64,000 nt of DNA from Lewinellaceae bacterium (GTDB taxonomy: Bacteria; Bacteroidota; Bacteroidia; Chitinophagales; Saprospiraceae): contig JACJYR010000001.1 of NCBI GenBank assembly GCA_020636005.1, positions 1,498,001-1,562,000 of the forward strand. Reading direction: 5' to 3'. Below are positions 43,815 to 52,890 of this stretch, piece by piece. Position numbers and translations under genes: made by a program. The notes beneath the pieces were generated by a model. The model was not told the origin of the DNA. It worked only from the letters and a program-made list of their open reading frames with translations, and ran no database searches. Position 1 is the first letter of the stretch. Every line of letters begins with the position of its first letter.

Positions 43815-44516
43815 TCAAACCCGCAGCGACGACATGCCGCCGTCCATACCGATCACCTGCCCGCTCATCCAGCTACTTTCATCCGATAAGAGGAAACAGG
43901 CAAGGGCCGCCAGGTTTTCCGGCGTACCGACCTGCTTGAGCGGATGCCGTTGGGCAGAGGCTTCCCTTTTTTCGGGGGTGGAGAGTAGGCGTTCGGCCAT
44001 CGGCGTATCTGTCAATGAAGGGGCTATGCAATTGACCCGCACATTGGGCGCCCATTCGGCGGCCAGCGAACGGGTGAGCCCTTCCACCCCCCCTTTGGCC
44101 GCTGCAATAGAAGCATGGAACGGCATTCCCTGTGCCACCGCCACCGTGCTGAAAAGTACGACCGACGACTGGCCGGTCTTCTTCAGCGCTTTGTGTGCGG
44201 CTTGCAGCACTTTCACAGCGCCCAGCACATTGATGTTAAAATCTTCGAGGAACTGCTCCGGTTTCAGCGAACGGAAGGGTTTCAGGTTGATGCTGCCTGG
44301 GCAGTAGGCCAGGCCGTGCAGCATTTCCGGCAACTCGCTTTCCATTATTTCATCCGTCAGCACATCTTTTTGCAGGTGGACAACATGGGGCAGGCCAGCC
44401 AGTTTTTCATCCGTCCGGGAAATGACGGTTACCTGGTTTCCCTGTTCCACCAATCTTTTTACCAGCGCCAGGCCGATACCCGAACTACCGCCTGCGATAA
44501 GGTAATTTTTCTGCAT
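43815..44516 (-). CDS. SDR-family protein lacking the catalytic tyrosine
   Basis: A 233-aa short-chain dehydrogenase/reductase-like protein; start MQKNYLIAGG at 44516. The Rossmann motif GGSSGIGLAL is at residues 8-17. A Ser-containing VVLFSTVAVAQG strand follows. Where active SDRs have YxxxK this protein has IAAAK (in PFHASIAAAKGGVEG), so the catalytic Tyr is replaced while the Lys remains. The C-terminal PSLTDTPMAERLL and SGQVIGMDGGMS are typical. A non-classical reductase or a nucleotide-binding regulatory role is possible. I recall related Bacteroidota proteins with the same change, so this may be a subfamily trait rather than damage. Confidence 0.8.
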   Translation of the reverse strand: MQKNYLIAGGSSGIGLALVKRLVEQGNQVTVISRTDEKLAGLPHVVHLQKDVLTDEIMESELPEMLHGLAYCPGSINLKPFRSLKPEQFLEDFNINVLGAVKVLQAAHKALKKTGQSSVVLFSTVAVAQGMPFHASIAAAKGGVEGLTRSLAAEWAPNVRVNCIAPSLTDTPMAERLLSTPEKREASAQRHPLKQVGTPENLAALACFLLSDESSWMSGQVIGMDGGMSSLRV

Positions 44517-44554
44517 GTTACTTATTTTAATATTGGTCAAAGGGCGTTGGAGTT

Positions 44555-44636
44555 AGGGCCGTTAGCGCTTGGGCATTCATTTAGCGCTACCCCTTTTAGC
44601 GCTAAATGAATAGGCGCTTCGAGCGCTAACGGCCCT
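44555..44636. repeat. Nested perfect inverted repeats (AGCGCT family)
   Basis: An outer pair with 15-bp perfect arms (44555-44569 and 44622-44636, AGGGCCGTTAGCGCT) encloses an inner pair with 15-bp perfect arms (44575-44589 and 44597-44611, ATTCATTTAGCGCTA). All four arms share TAGCGCT. It lies between the divergent SDR and MutS-like genes, so it could be a cruciform, an operator or a mobile palindrome. Confidence 0.8.
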
Positions 44637-44771
44637 TGCGCATTTTTTGGTCGGGGAGGAAACATGGCTTGGTAAGATTGGTTCATGGGTTAAACTTTCC
44701 CCCACAAATCCAACAAACCACTGATATGACGGGAATTGCTTTTCTTTGCCCTCCTTTTTTCAATCTGACTC

Positions 44772-46580
44772 ATGCAACATCTTTCCTCACAATACCAACA
44801 GCGGCAAGAACATTTCAGCACGCAAGCCAAATTTACCCGCAAAAAGTACGACAGGTATTCCCTGCTGCGGCTGGCAGTTTTTTTTGTGTCGGTGGCCTTG
44901 GCCATTTTCCTGGGGACGTTGCATCTGGCATTGGCGGCAGTTTTTGTGTTCGCCTTTCTATTTGGGTTTTACCGCCTCATGCAGTGGCATCAACAAATGC
45001 TCAACGAAGCCAACCACCTGGAACGGTTGGCTGCCATCAATGCCGAAGAAAAGGGCGTGCTGGAACACCGGTTCAACCACCTCCCGGATGGGCATGAATA
45101 CCTCCAACCCGATCATCCCTATACCCTCGACCTCGATATTTTCGGCCCCTACTCCATGTTCCAATACTGCTGCCGGGCCACTACTGTTGTTGGCCAGCAG
45201 CGCCTGGCGGCCTACCTTTTGGCGGCGGCTGGTACGGGTGAAATAGCATCCCGGCAAGCGGCAGTCAGCGAACTAAAGCCCCTGCTCGACTGGCGGCAGC
45301 ACTTTCAGGCATTTGGACAAAACATCAAGGACAACCCGCTGCATGTGCACATGTTGCACGAATGGCTGAACGACGGGGACGTGGTCAGGGGAAACAAGTG
45401 GCTCACCGCTGCCCTTTTTCTGGTGCCAATGTGGACGCTGATTTGCCTGGCGCTTTGGGCGTTTTACCTGCCGTGGCAGGCCGTGCTGCTGCTCTTTTTG
45501 CCGACGGGCTGGTTGTTGAAAAAAACACAGGAACGGGTCGGGCGCACCCACCTCCGCACCACCCACGCTGCCGACATGCTCACGCTTTATGCCCAACTCA
45601 TGGCACATATTGAAAGCGGCACCTTCCAGTCGCCCCGGCTGCTGGATTTACAAAAAAACCTGGCTGCCAATGGCCAATCTGCCGCCAGGCACATCCGCAG
45701 CCTCGCCTACATTATCAGCCAGCTCAACGTCCGCTACAATCCATTCGCCATTGTCCTCAACCTCGGAGGTGCATGGGACCTGCAATGGGTCTATCGCTTG
45801 GAAAAATGGAAGGCCAGGATGCACGGGCAGCTTCCCGTTTGGTTTGACTCCCTGCAGGAGTTCGAGGCACTGAGCAGCTTCGCCAATCTTTGGTACAACA
45901 ACCCTGGCTGGGTGCTGCCTTCGGTAAAAAAAGGCGCAACGCTCGAAGCCGTGAACGCAGGCCACCCGCTCATCCATGCCCAAAAACGGGTGGGCAACGA
46001 CCTCGCCATGCCGACCCGTGGCCACATCAAATTGATCACGGGTTCCAATATGGCAGGCAAGAGCACCTTTCTCCGCACCGTCGGGCTGAACATGGTGCTG
46101 GCACAGGCAGGCGCACCCGTTTGTGCAACCGCCTTCACCATGCCGCCCCTGCAAGTCTTCACCAGCATGCGCACCCGTGACGATCTTAGCGAGAGCACAT
46201 CTTCCTTTTATGCGGAGTTGAAAAGGCTGAAAGTCATCATAGAAGCGGTAAAGGCCGCCCAACTGCCAGACTCCCAACAACTCCCCGTCTTTTTCCTTTT
46301 GGATGAAATACTGAAAGGCACCAACTCCGTGGACCGGCACACCGGCTCAAAAGCCCTTATCCAGCAACTCATCCGCCAGCAGGGCGGCGGCCTCATCGCT
46401 ACCCACGACCTGGAACTCGGCCACCTGGAGACCGAATCGCAAGGCGCCATCGAAAACCTCTGCATGGAAGTGGAGGTGGAAAACGGCCAACTGCATTTTG
46501 ACTATACGCTCAAAAAAGGGGTGAGCAGTAGTTTTAATGCTACTTTGTTGATGCGGGAGATGGGGATTGAGGTGGGGTAA
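44772..46580 (+). CDS. Membrane-anchored MutS-family ATPase
   Basis: A 602-aa MutS homologue with a C-terminal ATPase: Walker A TGSNMAGKST near 417, the family segment CATAFTMPPLQVFTSMRTRDDLSESTSSF, Walker B VFFLLDEILKGTN and the THDLELGHL switch. The N-terminal mismatch-recognition domain of MutS is absent. Instead there are two hydrophobic blocks, about 37-73 (AVFFVSVALAIFLGTLHLAL) and 215-255 (AALFLVPMWTLICLALWAF), predicting four or so TM helices. It is neither MutS1 nor MutS2 (no Smr domain). Bacteroidota often encode such a protein and its function is unknown. The start is likely MQHLSSQYQQRQEHF. Confidence 0.85.
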   Translation: MQHLSSQYQQRQEHFSTQAKFTRKKYDRYSLLRLAVFFVSVALAIFLGTLHLALAAVFVFAFLFGFYRLMQWHQQMLNEANHLERLAAINAEEKGVLEHRFNHLPDGHEYLQPDHPYTLDLDIFGPYSMFQYCCRATTVVGQQRLAAYLLAAAGTGEIASRQAAVSELKPLLDWRQHFQAFGQNIKDNPLHVHMLHEWLNDGDVVRGNKWLTAALFLVPMWTLICLALWAFYLPWQAVLLLFLPTGWLLKKTQERVGRTHLRTTHAADMLTLYAQLMAHIESGTFQSPRLLDLQKNLAANGQSAARHIRSLAYIISQLNVRYNPFAIVLNLGGAWDLQWVYRLEKWKARMHGQLPVWFDSLQEFEALSSFANLWYNNPGWVLPSVKKGATLEAVNAGHPLIHAQKRVGNDLAMPTRGHIKLITGSNMAGKSTFLRTVGLNMVLAQAGAPVCATAFTMPPLQVFTSMRTRDDLSESTSSFYAELKRLKVIIEAVKAAQLPDSQQLPVFFLLDEILKGTNSVDRHTGSKALIQQLIRQQGGGLIATHDLELGHLETESQGAIENLCMEVEVENGQLHFDYTLKKGVSSSFNATLLMREMGIEVG

Positions 46581-46662
46581 CACTGGTCGGTTTCAAGCAG
46601 AATTTGTCTAATTCTATTTTTTCCGATGCTAAAAAGAAAATGAATTCCACTCGATCTTAAAA

Positions 46663-47099
46663 GAGTTGATCGAAAAAGGATACAAAGGAGCATCTGATTT
46701 GGGAAAAGACTTAAAGAGCATTTGGAGGTAATAGATGAATTGAGCCAAATAAATTACAAGAAACCAAAAAACCCACCATCAGCCTTGGAAACAGGCCAAA
46801 AAGTACTCGATACAGACCTGGGTAACCGCATCTGAGGTGCATTTGCAGAAATAGGCCCCGGGCAGGAAGTGGTCCGCTATTTCTTTCAGGCGGGCGCTGC
46901 GGCAGGCACCATTGCCAAAACGATGAGCGCCTACGACAAGGTCGTGTCCCAACGACATCTACGGGACGGAGCCAAGCGGGCGTTATGTTTGCGAGAGCTG
47001 CTTTACAAAATGCTCGACCACGAGTGGAAACTGATGGAAAAGCGCCTGCGCCCCCAGCGGCCCGACACCAACTTCTTCGTGTTTGCAATTTTCATATAA
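46663..47099 (+). pseudogene. Decayed and truncated coding remnants
   Basis: The region reads as coherent protein only with several frame changes. A first piece gives ELIEKGYKGASDLGKD and, after a one-base shift, EHLEVIDELSQINYKK. A second gives SALETGQKVLDTDLGNRI, an in-frame TGA near 46833, then GAFAEIGPGQEVVRYFFQAG and TMSAYDKVVS. A shift is needed for NDIYGTEPSGRYVCES and another to return for LYKMLDHEWKLMEKRL. The frame then stops at FVFAIFI. I recall the GAFAEIGPGQEV...YKMLDHE pattern as the start of a longer conserved bacterial protein but cannot name it. At least one nonsense codon and three frameshifts argue for decay, not sequencing error. Confidence 0.7.
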
Positions 47100-47964
47100 A
47101 CCGATCCAGCACCGAGCGTACCGAGCCTGCGTATCCACCGCCGAACAGGTTCACATGCACCATCAAATAGTAGAGTTGGTAAACCGGCAGGCGCTGCTCG
47201 AACCCAGGCTCCAGGGGCCAGGTTTCTTCATAGCTCCGGTAAAAGGGACGGTCGAACCCGCCGAACAGGCGGCTCATGGCCAGATCCATTTCCCGGTGAG
47301 CGTAGCTCACGGCCGGGTCTATCAGCACGGGTTGGTTACGGTTGCTGACCAGGAAGTTGCCGCTCCAGAGGTCGCCGTGCGTGAGGGCGGGCGGCTCATC
47401 GGGGCAGAGTCCGGGTAGCTTTTGGTAAAGTTTTTCAAAACGGAGGGCCTCACTGGCTGGGAGCCGGTTGGAGCGGACGGCGAGTTCCAGTTGGGGCTGC
47501 AGGCGCTCCTGCGCATAAAAGGCTGGCCAGGTACCGTGGCCCTGGTTGGATTGGCGCAAAGAACCGATAAAGTTGGAATGGTCGAGGCCAAACTGGCTTG
47601 CGGTGGTCCGGTGCAGGTGGGCCAGCCCCTCGCCGAAGGTTTCCCAAAAACTGGCGGCCCGGTGGCCCGTCTCAATGAATTCCATGAGGAGTAAGGCACC
47701 TGCTTCCGTGTTGCCGGCGGCCAGGGTCGCAGGGATGGGGAGCGTTTTTGTCTTTCTGAGCATATCCAGCCCCTTTGCCTCGGCCTCAAACATGGCGGCG
47801 GCGTCCTTTCCGGTGTTCATTTTCAGGAAAAACCTGCCCCGCCCGGTAACCAGCAGCCTTGCTTGGTTGATGTCACCTCCGCTTACCTCATGCACGGAGA
47901 GGATCTCCGAATCGAGAATTAAGCTGCATTGCTGGAGAATGGTTGGCGGCAGGTCGAAAAACAT
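47092..47964 (-). CDS. Fructosamine/ketosamine-3-kinase family protein
   Basis: A 290-aa protein of the fructosamine-kinase family (APH-like kinase fold), which phosphorylates sugar adducts on amines as a deglycation step. Motifs: SGGDINQARLLVTGRGRFFLKMN (nucleotide-binding strands with the catalytic Lys), catalytic loop THGDLWSGNFLV, and metal-binding IDPAVSYAHREMDLAM in place of the DFG motif. Normal length is about 290. It is monocistronic, with a promoter motif just upstream. Its stop slightly overlaps the end of the decayed remnant on the other strand. Confidence 0.93.
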   Translation of the reverse strand: MFFDLPPTILQQCSLILDSEILSVHEVSGGDINQARLLVTGRGRFFLKMNTGKDAAAMFEAEAKGLDMLRKTKTLPIPATLAAGNTEAGALLLMEFIETGHRAASFWETFGEGLAHLHRTTASQFGLDHSNFIGSLRQSNQGHGTWPAFYAQERLQPQLELAVRSNRLPASEALRFEKLYQKLPGLCPDEPPALTHGDLWSGNFLVSNRNQPVLIDPAVSYAHREMDLAMSRLFGGFDRPFYRSYEETWPLEPGFEQRLPVYQLYYLMVHVNLFGGGYAGSVRSVLDRFI

Positions 47965-47986
47965 AGTGGGTTTTGTTTACCTTCGG

Positions 47987-47994
47987 CAAAGGTA
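47987..47994 (-). promoter_or_regulatory. Candidate -7 box for the fructosamine-kinase gene
   Basis: Minus-strand TACCTTTG matches TAnnTTTG and lies 22 bases before the ATG, giving a very short leader as at pheT. Confidence 0.45.
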
Positions 47995-48140
47995 AAACTT
48001 TGGGCGGGCTGGCAGGTTAATTTAAGTTCATCCTGGAGGATGGGTGCATGGGCAGAGAAAATAGTGGGCGATACAATAAAACAACACGCCTGCGGCAAGT
48101 GCCCGCCAACCCATTCGTTTCACCAAAAGAAAACTAAGCC

Positions 48141-50552
48141 ATGACTGAAATCCTGTCCGCACCAACCAAAAGCAACAAAAAACCGCCCGCCAGGCAAGCA
48201 CCTGCTTTACAGGCGGATATCCGTTTTACCCAGGAAATGAAAGGGCTGCCGTCCGTCCATTTGCCCTACCAGACAAAGCTCAGCTTCGTCCCCCTGCTGC
48301 GGCACTGGGAAAAGAAAAAGGACAGTACCGATCTGGCCGAACGCATGCTGGCCCATGAAATTGAAAAACGGGCCAAGGCCGCCCCCGGAATTTGGGAACC
48401 CATAGATGACTATTCCCAACTCGACGGCTACCAGGAAATGCTCGACCTTTTGCTGTCCGGGCTTTTTCCGCTGGCGCTGCGGGACTCGCAATTGGGCAAG
48501 GCTTCCAAGCCTTTTGATATGCAATCGTTTTACCTCACACCGGCACTAAAAGAGATGATGTGCGGGTGCAGCAGTTTTAACGTAAAGGTAGAAAAGCAGG
48601 GCGAGCAGTTTTTCAATACCCTCGTCACCAAGGCATGTGCTGTCATCCTCAACGCCTTTTATGGGCAAAACCTCGATGTGGATCCCCTAGTCATTTTTAC
48701 CGTGGAGCAGGAAGGCAGCGACGTGGTATATCACTACAAATCGTTGTTGAACATGCAGTTTACAGAAGTGGTGAAGACCCGGCCACTCAAAAAATTGAGC
48801 CAGGAAAAAATCAACCAGCTGCTGAGCAATATCTACGACCTGGAGGCCTGGATGGAAGCCCTGCCGCCCGAAAACTTCGAGCTGCACGGCGTGGTGGGCA
48901 TCGAACTGATTGACGTCACGAAGGAGGAGACCATTTCCCGCCTGCGCTACCACCTGCTCGAAAAGGACGCCATCACCAAACCCGACAGCATCCTGCGGCT
49001 GGAGCGACTGCTGCGCAGCTACTTCAACATGCCGGAAATGCGCCTCGGGATCATGGCTGTTGACTACCCCGCCGACCGGGCCAATGAGTTCAAATATAAA
49101 ATCCGCCATTGCCTCCTGCCCGGGCGAAAGGATTGCTTCAGTGAAGAAACCAACTATTCCTTATACGACAAGGCTCTGCGCTACCGGGAATTGCTGCTAA
49201 TCGAAGATTTACAAAAACTGAATTTCAAGACCGCCATTGAAAAAGACTTGATAAGCAATGGCTTCCGCAGCTTTATGGTGGCTCCCCTGCTGAGCAAGGA
49301 CGAAAAGGTTATCGGCATGATAGAAATCGGCACGCCCAACCCTTTCGAATTGACTAGTTTCAAAGAACAGGAATTCAAAAACATGATCCCCCTGTTCAAT
49401 ATGGCCGTGGAGCGGAGCCGCGAGGAAACCGACAACAAGATAGAGGCCATCATCCGGGAGCAGTTCACTGCCATTCACCCCAGCGTGGAGTGGCGCTTTA
49501 TGGAGGCCGCTTTCAACTACATGGATAAAGTGGACGCCGAAGGCAAACAGGCCATCATCGAAGGTATAGCCTTCGACGACGTGTACCCCTTGTACGCTCA
49601 GGCCGACATTGTGAGTTCGTCCAATACCCGCAACCAGGCTATCCAGGAGGATTTTCTGAAAAACCTCCAGCTCATCAAAGACCTGCTGGGCATGGCTGCC
49701 CGGCAGGTGGACTTCCCGCTGCTCGACCAATACATGTTGGAAACGGAGCACCGCATGGAAGAACTGGCCCTGGAGTTGAAATCGAGCGATGAGTCGCTGA
49801 TCATTGATCTTATCCAGCGTGAGTTGCACCCCCTGCTGGAGGAAGTAGCCCGGCTCGATGCCACCGTGGCGCAGGCATTCAATAACTACCAAAGCCAGCT
49901 CGACCCCCATTTCGGCGTTGTTTATCAAAAGCGGAAAGATTACGAGGAAAGCGTGACCCGCATCAACAACACCATTTCCGACTACCTGGAAACGGAGGAC
50001 GACCGCACCCAGCAGATGATCCCCCATTATTTTGAAAAATACAAAACGGACGGGGTGCAGTTCGAGCTTTATGCCGGGCAGTCGGTCTTGAAACGGGGCA
50101 AGTTCTCCCAGCTCCACCTGCGCAACCTCCGCCTATGGCAGCTCATTGCGATGGTGGACATTACCCGCCGGATGGCCAAGCTGAAGGAGGAAATTCCCAT
50201 GCCCCTCGAAACAGCCCAACTGGTGTTTGTGTACGGCCAGCCTATCTCCATCCGCTTCCGCCCCGACGACAAGCGCTTCGACGTGGACGGGGCCTACAAT
50301 ATCCGCTATGAAATCATCAAAAAGCGCATTGATAAGGCCACCGTCACCATGCCTGACGGCAAGGTGGAGCGCCTCACCCAGGCGGGTAAAATAGCCATCG
50401 TTTATGCCAGCGAAAAGGACCGGGAGGAATACATGGACTACCTGACCTACCTCAAGCGCCAGGATCTCATCGAAGCGGCGGTGGAGGAGTTGGAGCTGGG
50501 AAAACTGCAAGGTGTACAGGGATTGAAGGCGCTGCGGGTGGTGGTCAAGTAA
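48141..50552 (+). CDS. Large GAF-domain protein of unknown function
   Basis: An 803-aa cytosolic protein without signal peptide or TM helix. A GAF-like domain is suggested near 290-440: LGIMAVDYPADRANEFKYKIR, LLLIEDLQKLNFKTAIEKDLISNG, then SFMVAPLLSKDEKVIGMIEIGTP, the usual strand-helix close. The regions before (about 60-280) and after (450-800) are mostly helical. The C-terminal part contains RRMAKLKEEIPMPLETAQLVFVYGQPISIRFRPDDKRFDVDG. No kinase, cyclase or output domain is recognised. Related long GAF proteins of this kind occur in Bacteroidota, often annotated only by the GAF hit. It is followed at 34 bases by the acyltransferase gene, so the two may form an operon. Confidence 0.75.
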   Translation: MTEILSAPTKSNKKPPARQAPALQADIRFTQEMKGLPSVHLPYQTKLSFVPLLRHWEKKKDSTDLAERMLAHEIEKRAKAAPGIWEPIDDYSQLDGYQEMLDLLLSGLFPLALRDSQLGKASKPFDMQSFYLTPALKEMMCGCSSFNVKVEKQGEQFFNTLVTKACAVILNAFYGQNLDVDPLVIFTVEQEGSDVVYHYKSLLNMQFTEVVKTRPLKKLSQEKINQLLSNIYDLEAWMEALPPENFELHGVVGIELIDVTKEETISRLRYHLLEKDAITKPDSILRLERLLRSYFNMPEMRLGIMAVDYPADRANEFKYKIRHCLLPGRKDCFSEETNYSLYDKALRYRELLLIEDLQKLNFKTAIEKDLISNGFRSFMVAPLLSKDEKVIGMIEIGTPNPFELTSFKEQEFKNMIPLFNMAVERSREETDNKIEAIIREQFTAIHPSVEWRFMEAAFNYMDKVDAEGKQAIIEGIAFDDVYPLYAQADIVSSSNTRNQAIQEDFLKNLQLIKDLLGMAARQVDFPLLDQYMLETEHRMEELALELKSSDESLIIDLIQRELHPLLEEVARLDATVAQAFNNYQSQLDPHFGVVYQKRKDYEESVTRINNTISDYLETEDDRTQQMIPHYFEKYKTDGVQFELYAGQSVLKRGKFSQLHLRNLRLWQLIAMVDITRRMAKLKEEIPMPLETAQLVFVYGQPISIRFRPDDKRFDVDGAYNIRYEIIKKRIDKATVTMPDGKVERLTQAGKIAIVYASEKDREEYMDYLTYLKRQDLIEAAVEELELGKLQGVQGLKALRVVVK

Positions 50553-50586
50553 AGGTTTGTAAATTTCCCTACCTTTCCGCCCCGAC

Positions 50587-51558
50587 ATGGACAGCAATGC
50601 CAAGCACATCGAAACCCTCATTGTCCCCCGGCATGAATTAGACGGGGCACTCTGGAACAGCTTTATCGCCCAATCCCCGCAGGGTGCCAATTACGCCATG
50701 ACCTGGTACCTGGATGCCGTTTGGCCCACCTGGCAGGGCATCCTGGTTTTTTACAAAGGAAAACTCCAGGCAGTGATGCCTGTCCGTGCGTCCAGCAAAT
50801 TCGGCATCTCCTACTGCCTGCAGCCCTGGCTCTGCCAGTACCTGGGTATTTTTTTTGCCAGTATGGAACTGAAGAACGAAAAGGCCTGGGCTTTGAAAAA
50901 ACGGTTGGTGACAGCGGTAGCCGATACCATTCCACAAAATCTGAAGAAGGTAGTCCTCAACTTTGCGCCCGAATTCGACTACCCGCTCCCCTTTCACTGG
51001 GCCGGCTACGAGCTACGCACCCGCTACACTTACTGGCTCGACCATAACCCCGACAAGCAGTTGCTTTTTGGCAACCTTAACGAACGCACCCGCACCTATA
51101 TCAACAAAGCCGGCAGGAGCGGCCTCACCGCAAGTAACACCGGGGACGTGGCCGGCATCATCCAACTGAGCCGGGAACAGGAAGCTTACCCATTGGATTA
51201 CAACGTTTTAGGAAAATTATGGGCTGCCCTGCAAACAAACAACGCAGGCAGGGCGATAGAAGTGAGGGATAAAGAAGGGCGCCTTCATTGCGGCCTTCTA
51301 TACCACGTCAGTGGCCAGAAGCAGATACATCTTTTCAGTGCCCTTGATCCGGCCACGAAACACCTCGGCGGCATGTCGCTCGCCATTTGGCACAGCATCG
51401 AACAGGCAGTTGACGACATCCGGATCCACGACTTTGAAGGTTCCATGCTGGAGCCGGTAGAGAAATTTTTCCGGGGCTTCAACACGTACCCCGTGCCCTA
51501 TTTGCAAATCAGGAAGAATACCTTTCCCAAGCCACTCCGTTGGATGGTGGAAGATTAG
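50587..51558 (+). CDS. FemAB / GNAT-like acyltransferase
   Basis: A 323-aa protein with the double GNAT-like layout of FemAB/BioF2 proteins. An N-terminal half has WNSFIAQSPQGANYAMTWYLD and LVFYKGKLQAVMPVRA. A C-terminal half has RTYINKAGRSGLT and GRLHCGLLYHVSGQKQIHLFSALDPATKHLGGMSLAIWHSI, then IHDFEGSMLEPVEKFFRGF. Such enzymes transfer an acyl or aminoacyl group in cell-wall or exopolysaccharide work. The ending with EGS and the FF-GF signature is common in Bacteroidota copies. Substrate unknown. Confidence 0.75.
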   Translation: MDSNAKHIETLIVPRHELDGALWNSFIAQSPQGANYAMTWYLDAVWPTWQGILVFYKGKLQAVMPVRASSKFGISYCLQPWLCQYLGIFFASMELKNEKAWALKKRLVTAVADTIPQNLKKVVLNFAPEFDYPLPFHWAGYELRTRYTYWLDHNPDKQLLFGNLNERTRTYINKAGRSGLTASNTGDVAGIIQLSREQEAYPLDYNVLGKLWAALQTNNAGRAIEVRDKEGRLHCGLLYHVSGQKQIHLFSALDPATKHLGGMSLAIWHSIEQAVDDIRIHDFEGSMLEPVEKFFRGFNTYPVPYLQIRKNTFPKPLRWMVED

Positions 51559-51845
51559 GGCCGCCCCATTCGCTGCCCGAACATTTGCGGCACAATTCCT
51601 GTTCCTCCACTATCTGCCCTTCCCGTTTGTGAAAAATTGTCGCAAACCGTCAGTAGCAAAATAATCCCCCGAAGAATAAATAAGAACTGTAATTTTGTAT
51701 TTGGTTTTCCCCTTGTTTTAAGCACCCATTGAGATAAGTATTCTATTGAAACAGGCTACAAAATGGCCAAAAGGCCAGATTGGTGCCGGGGCTGTGTACT
51801 TCAAAAATACCAGTTCGAAGCAAAAATTACTTTTTACCAGAACCC

Positions 51846-52871
51846 ATGAGATCTGCACTTACCATTTCCATTTCCTTCCTCTGCCCGTTTTTCCTCTGTG
51901 CCCAAGTTTCCATCAACAATAATTTGACGACAGAGAGCAGCCCGTTCGTTTGCCAACCCGGCGTGGTGAATAAATCGCCCGGCAAAGGTGCGGATATTAC
52001 CTATTCCTTCAATCCGGATTTCCAGATGCGCTCCCCCGATGCCGAGAATACCAGCAAAGTGCGGCGCAGCGAACGGTTCGATGCCAAATTGAAGATACCC
52101 CTGGTGGCGAAGGAAAAGTTCAAGTTTATGGTGGGGTTCCGGTACACGCTGGAGCGCTACCATTTCAAGAGCATCGTCCCGGAAAATTCACCCCTGTTTG
52201 AAAGGCTCAACGAAGCCAACCTGAAGACCACTGGCATTGCCGCCTATTTCGTTGCCCCCATCAACCACAAATACTACACTTCCTTTCGCCTTGGCGCTTC
52301 CTGGCAAGGGGATTACAGCAAGTTTATCAGCATTGACAACCGCTATGCCGTGTACAGCGTGGCAGGTGTGTTTGGGTTTAAAAAACGGGACGACCTGGAG
52401 TATGGTGCCGGCCTGCTGCTCAACAAAGGATTCAGGAACACCAGCGTAGTGCCTTTCGGCTTCCTGAACCGCACTTTCAACGAGCATTGGGGCGTGGAAC
52501 TGACCATCCCTTCCAGCCTGAAAGTACGCTATAATTTCAACCCAAAAAACCTCATGCTTTTTGGCACAGAATTCAGCAGCCAAACCTATGCAATGAACGT
52601 AAAAGAACCCGTTAACAACCCCTTCCCCAACAACAGCCTGGAAAAAGCCCCCTACCACTACCACCGCTCCAGCATTGATCTAATAACCACCTACTACCGC
52701 CAATTGACCAGTTGGACCTGGCTGCAGTTAAAGTCGGGCTATGCCTTCAACCTGAACTCGGAGGCCCGTGACTTGCCCGAAAACCAGACCTACGATCTGG
52801 ATCCATCGGGTGGTTGGTTGGGCATGGTGAGCTTTTTCGTTTCTCCGCCAAAGTCCATGCTGGGGAGGTGA
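51846..52871 (+). CDS. DUF6268-type outer-membrane beta-barrel
   Basis: A 341-aa exported protein. Start 51846 (MRSALTISISFLCPF) gives a signal peptide ending LCAQ. The mature protein alternates strands with aromatic ends in the manner of an outer-membrane barrel: FKFMVGFRYTLERYHFK, YYTSFRLGASWQGDYSK, VAGVFGFKKRDDLEYGAGL, WTWLQLKSGYAFNL, and a final GMVSFFVSPPKSMLGR. It matches the DUF6268 family pattern as I remember it. Function unknown. It is convergent with ribE. Confidence 0.7.
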   Translation: MRSALTISISFLCPFFLCAQVSINNNLTTESSPFVCQPGVVNKSPGKGADITYSFNPDFQMRSPDAENTSKVRRSERFDAKLKIPLVAKEKFKFMVGFRYTLERYHFKSIVPENSPLFERLNEANLKTTGIAAYFVAPINHKYYTSFRLGASWQGDYSKFISIDNRYAVYSVAGVFGFKKRDDLEYGAGLLLNKGFRNTSVVPFGFLNRTFNEHWGVELTIPSSLKVRYNFNPKNLMLFGTEFSSQTYAMNVKEPVNNPFPNNSLEKAPYHYHRSSIDLITTYYRQLTSWTWLQLKSGYAFNLNSEARDLPENQTYDLDPSGGWLGMVSFFVSPPKSMLGR

Positions 52872-52890
52872 GGCGATGAATGGCAGCGCA

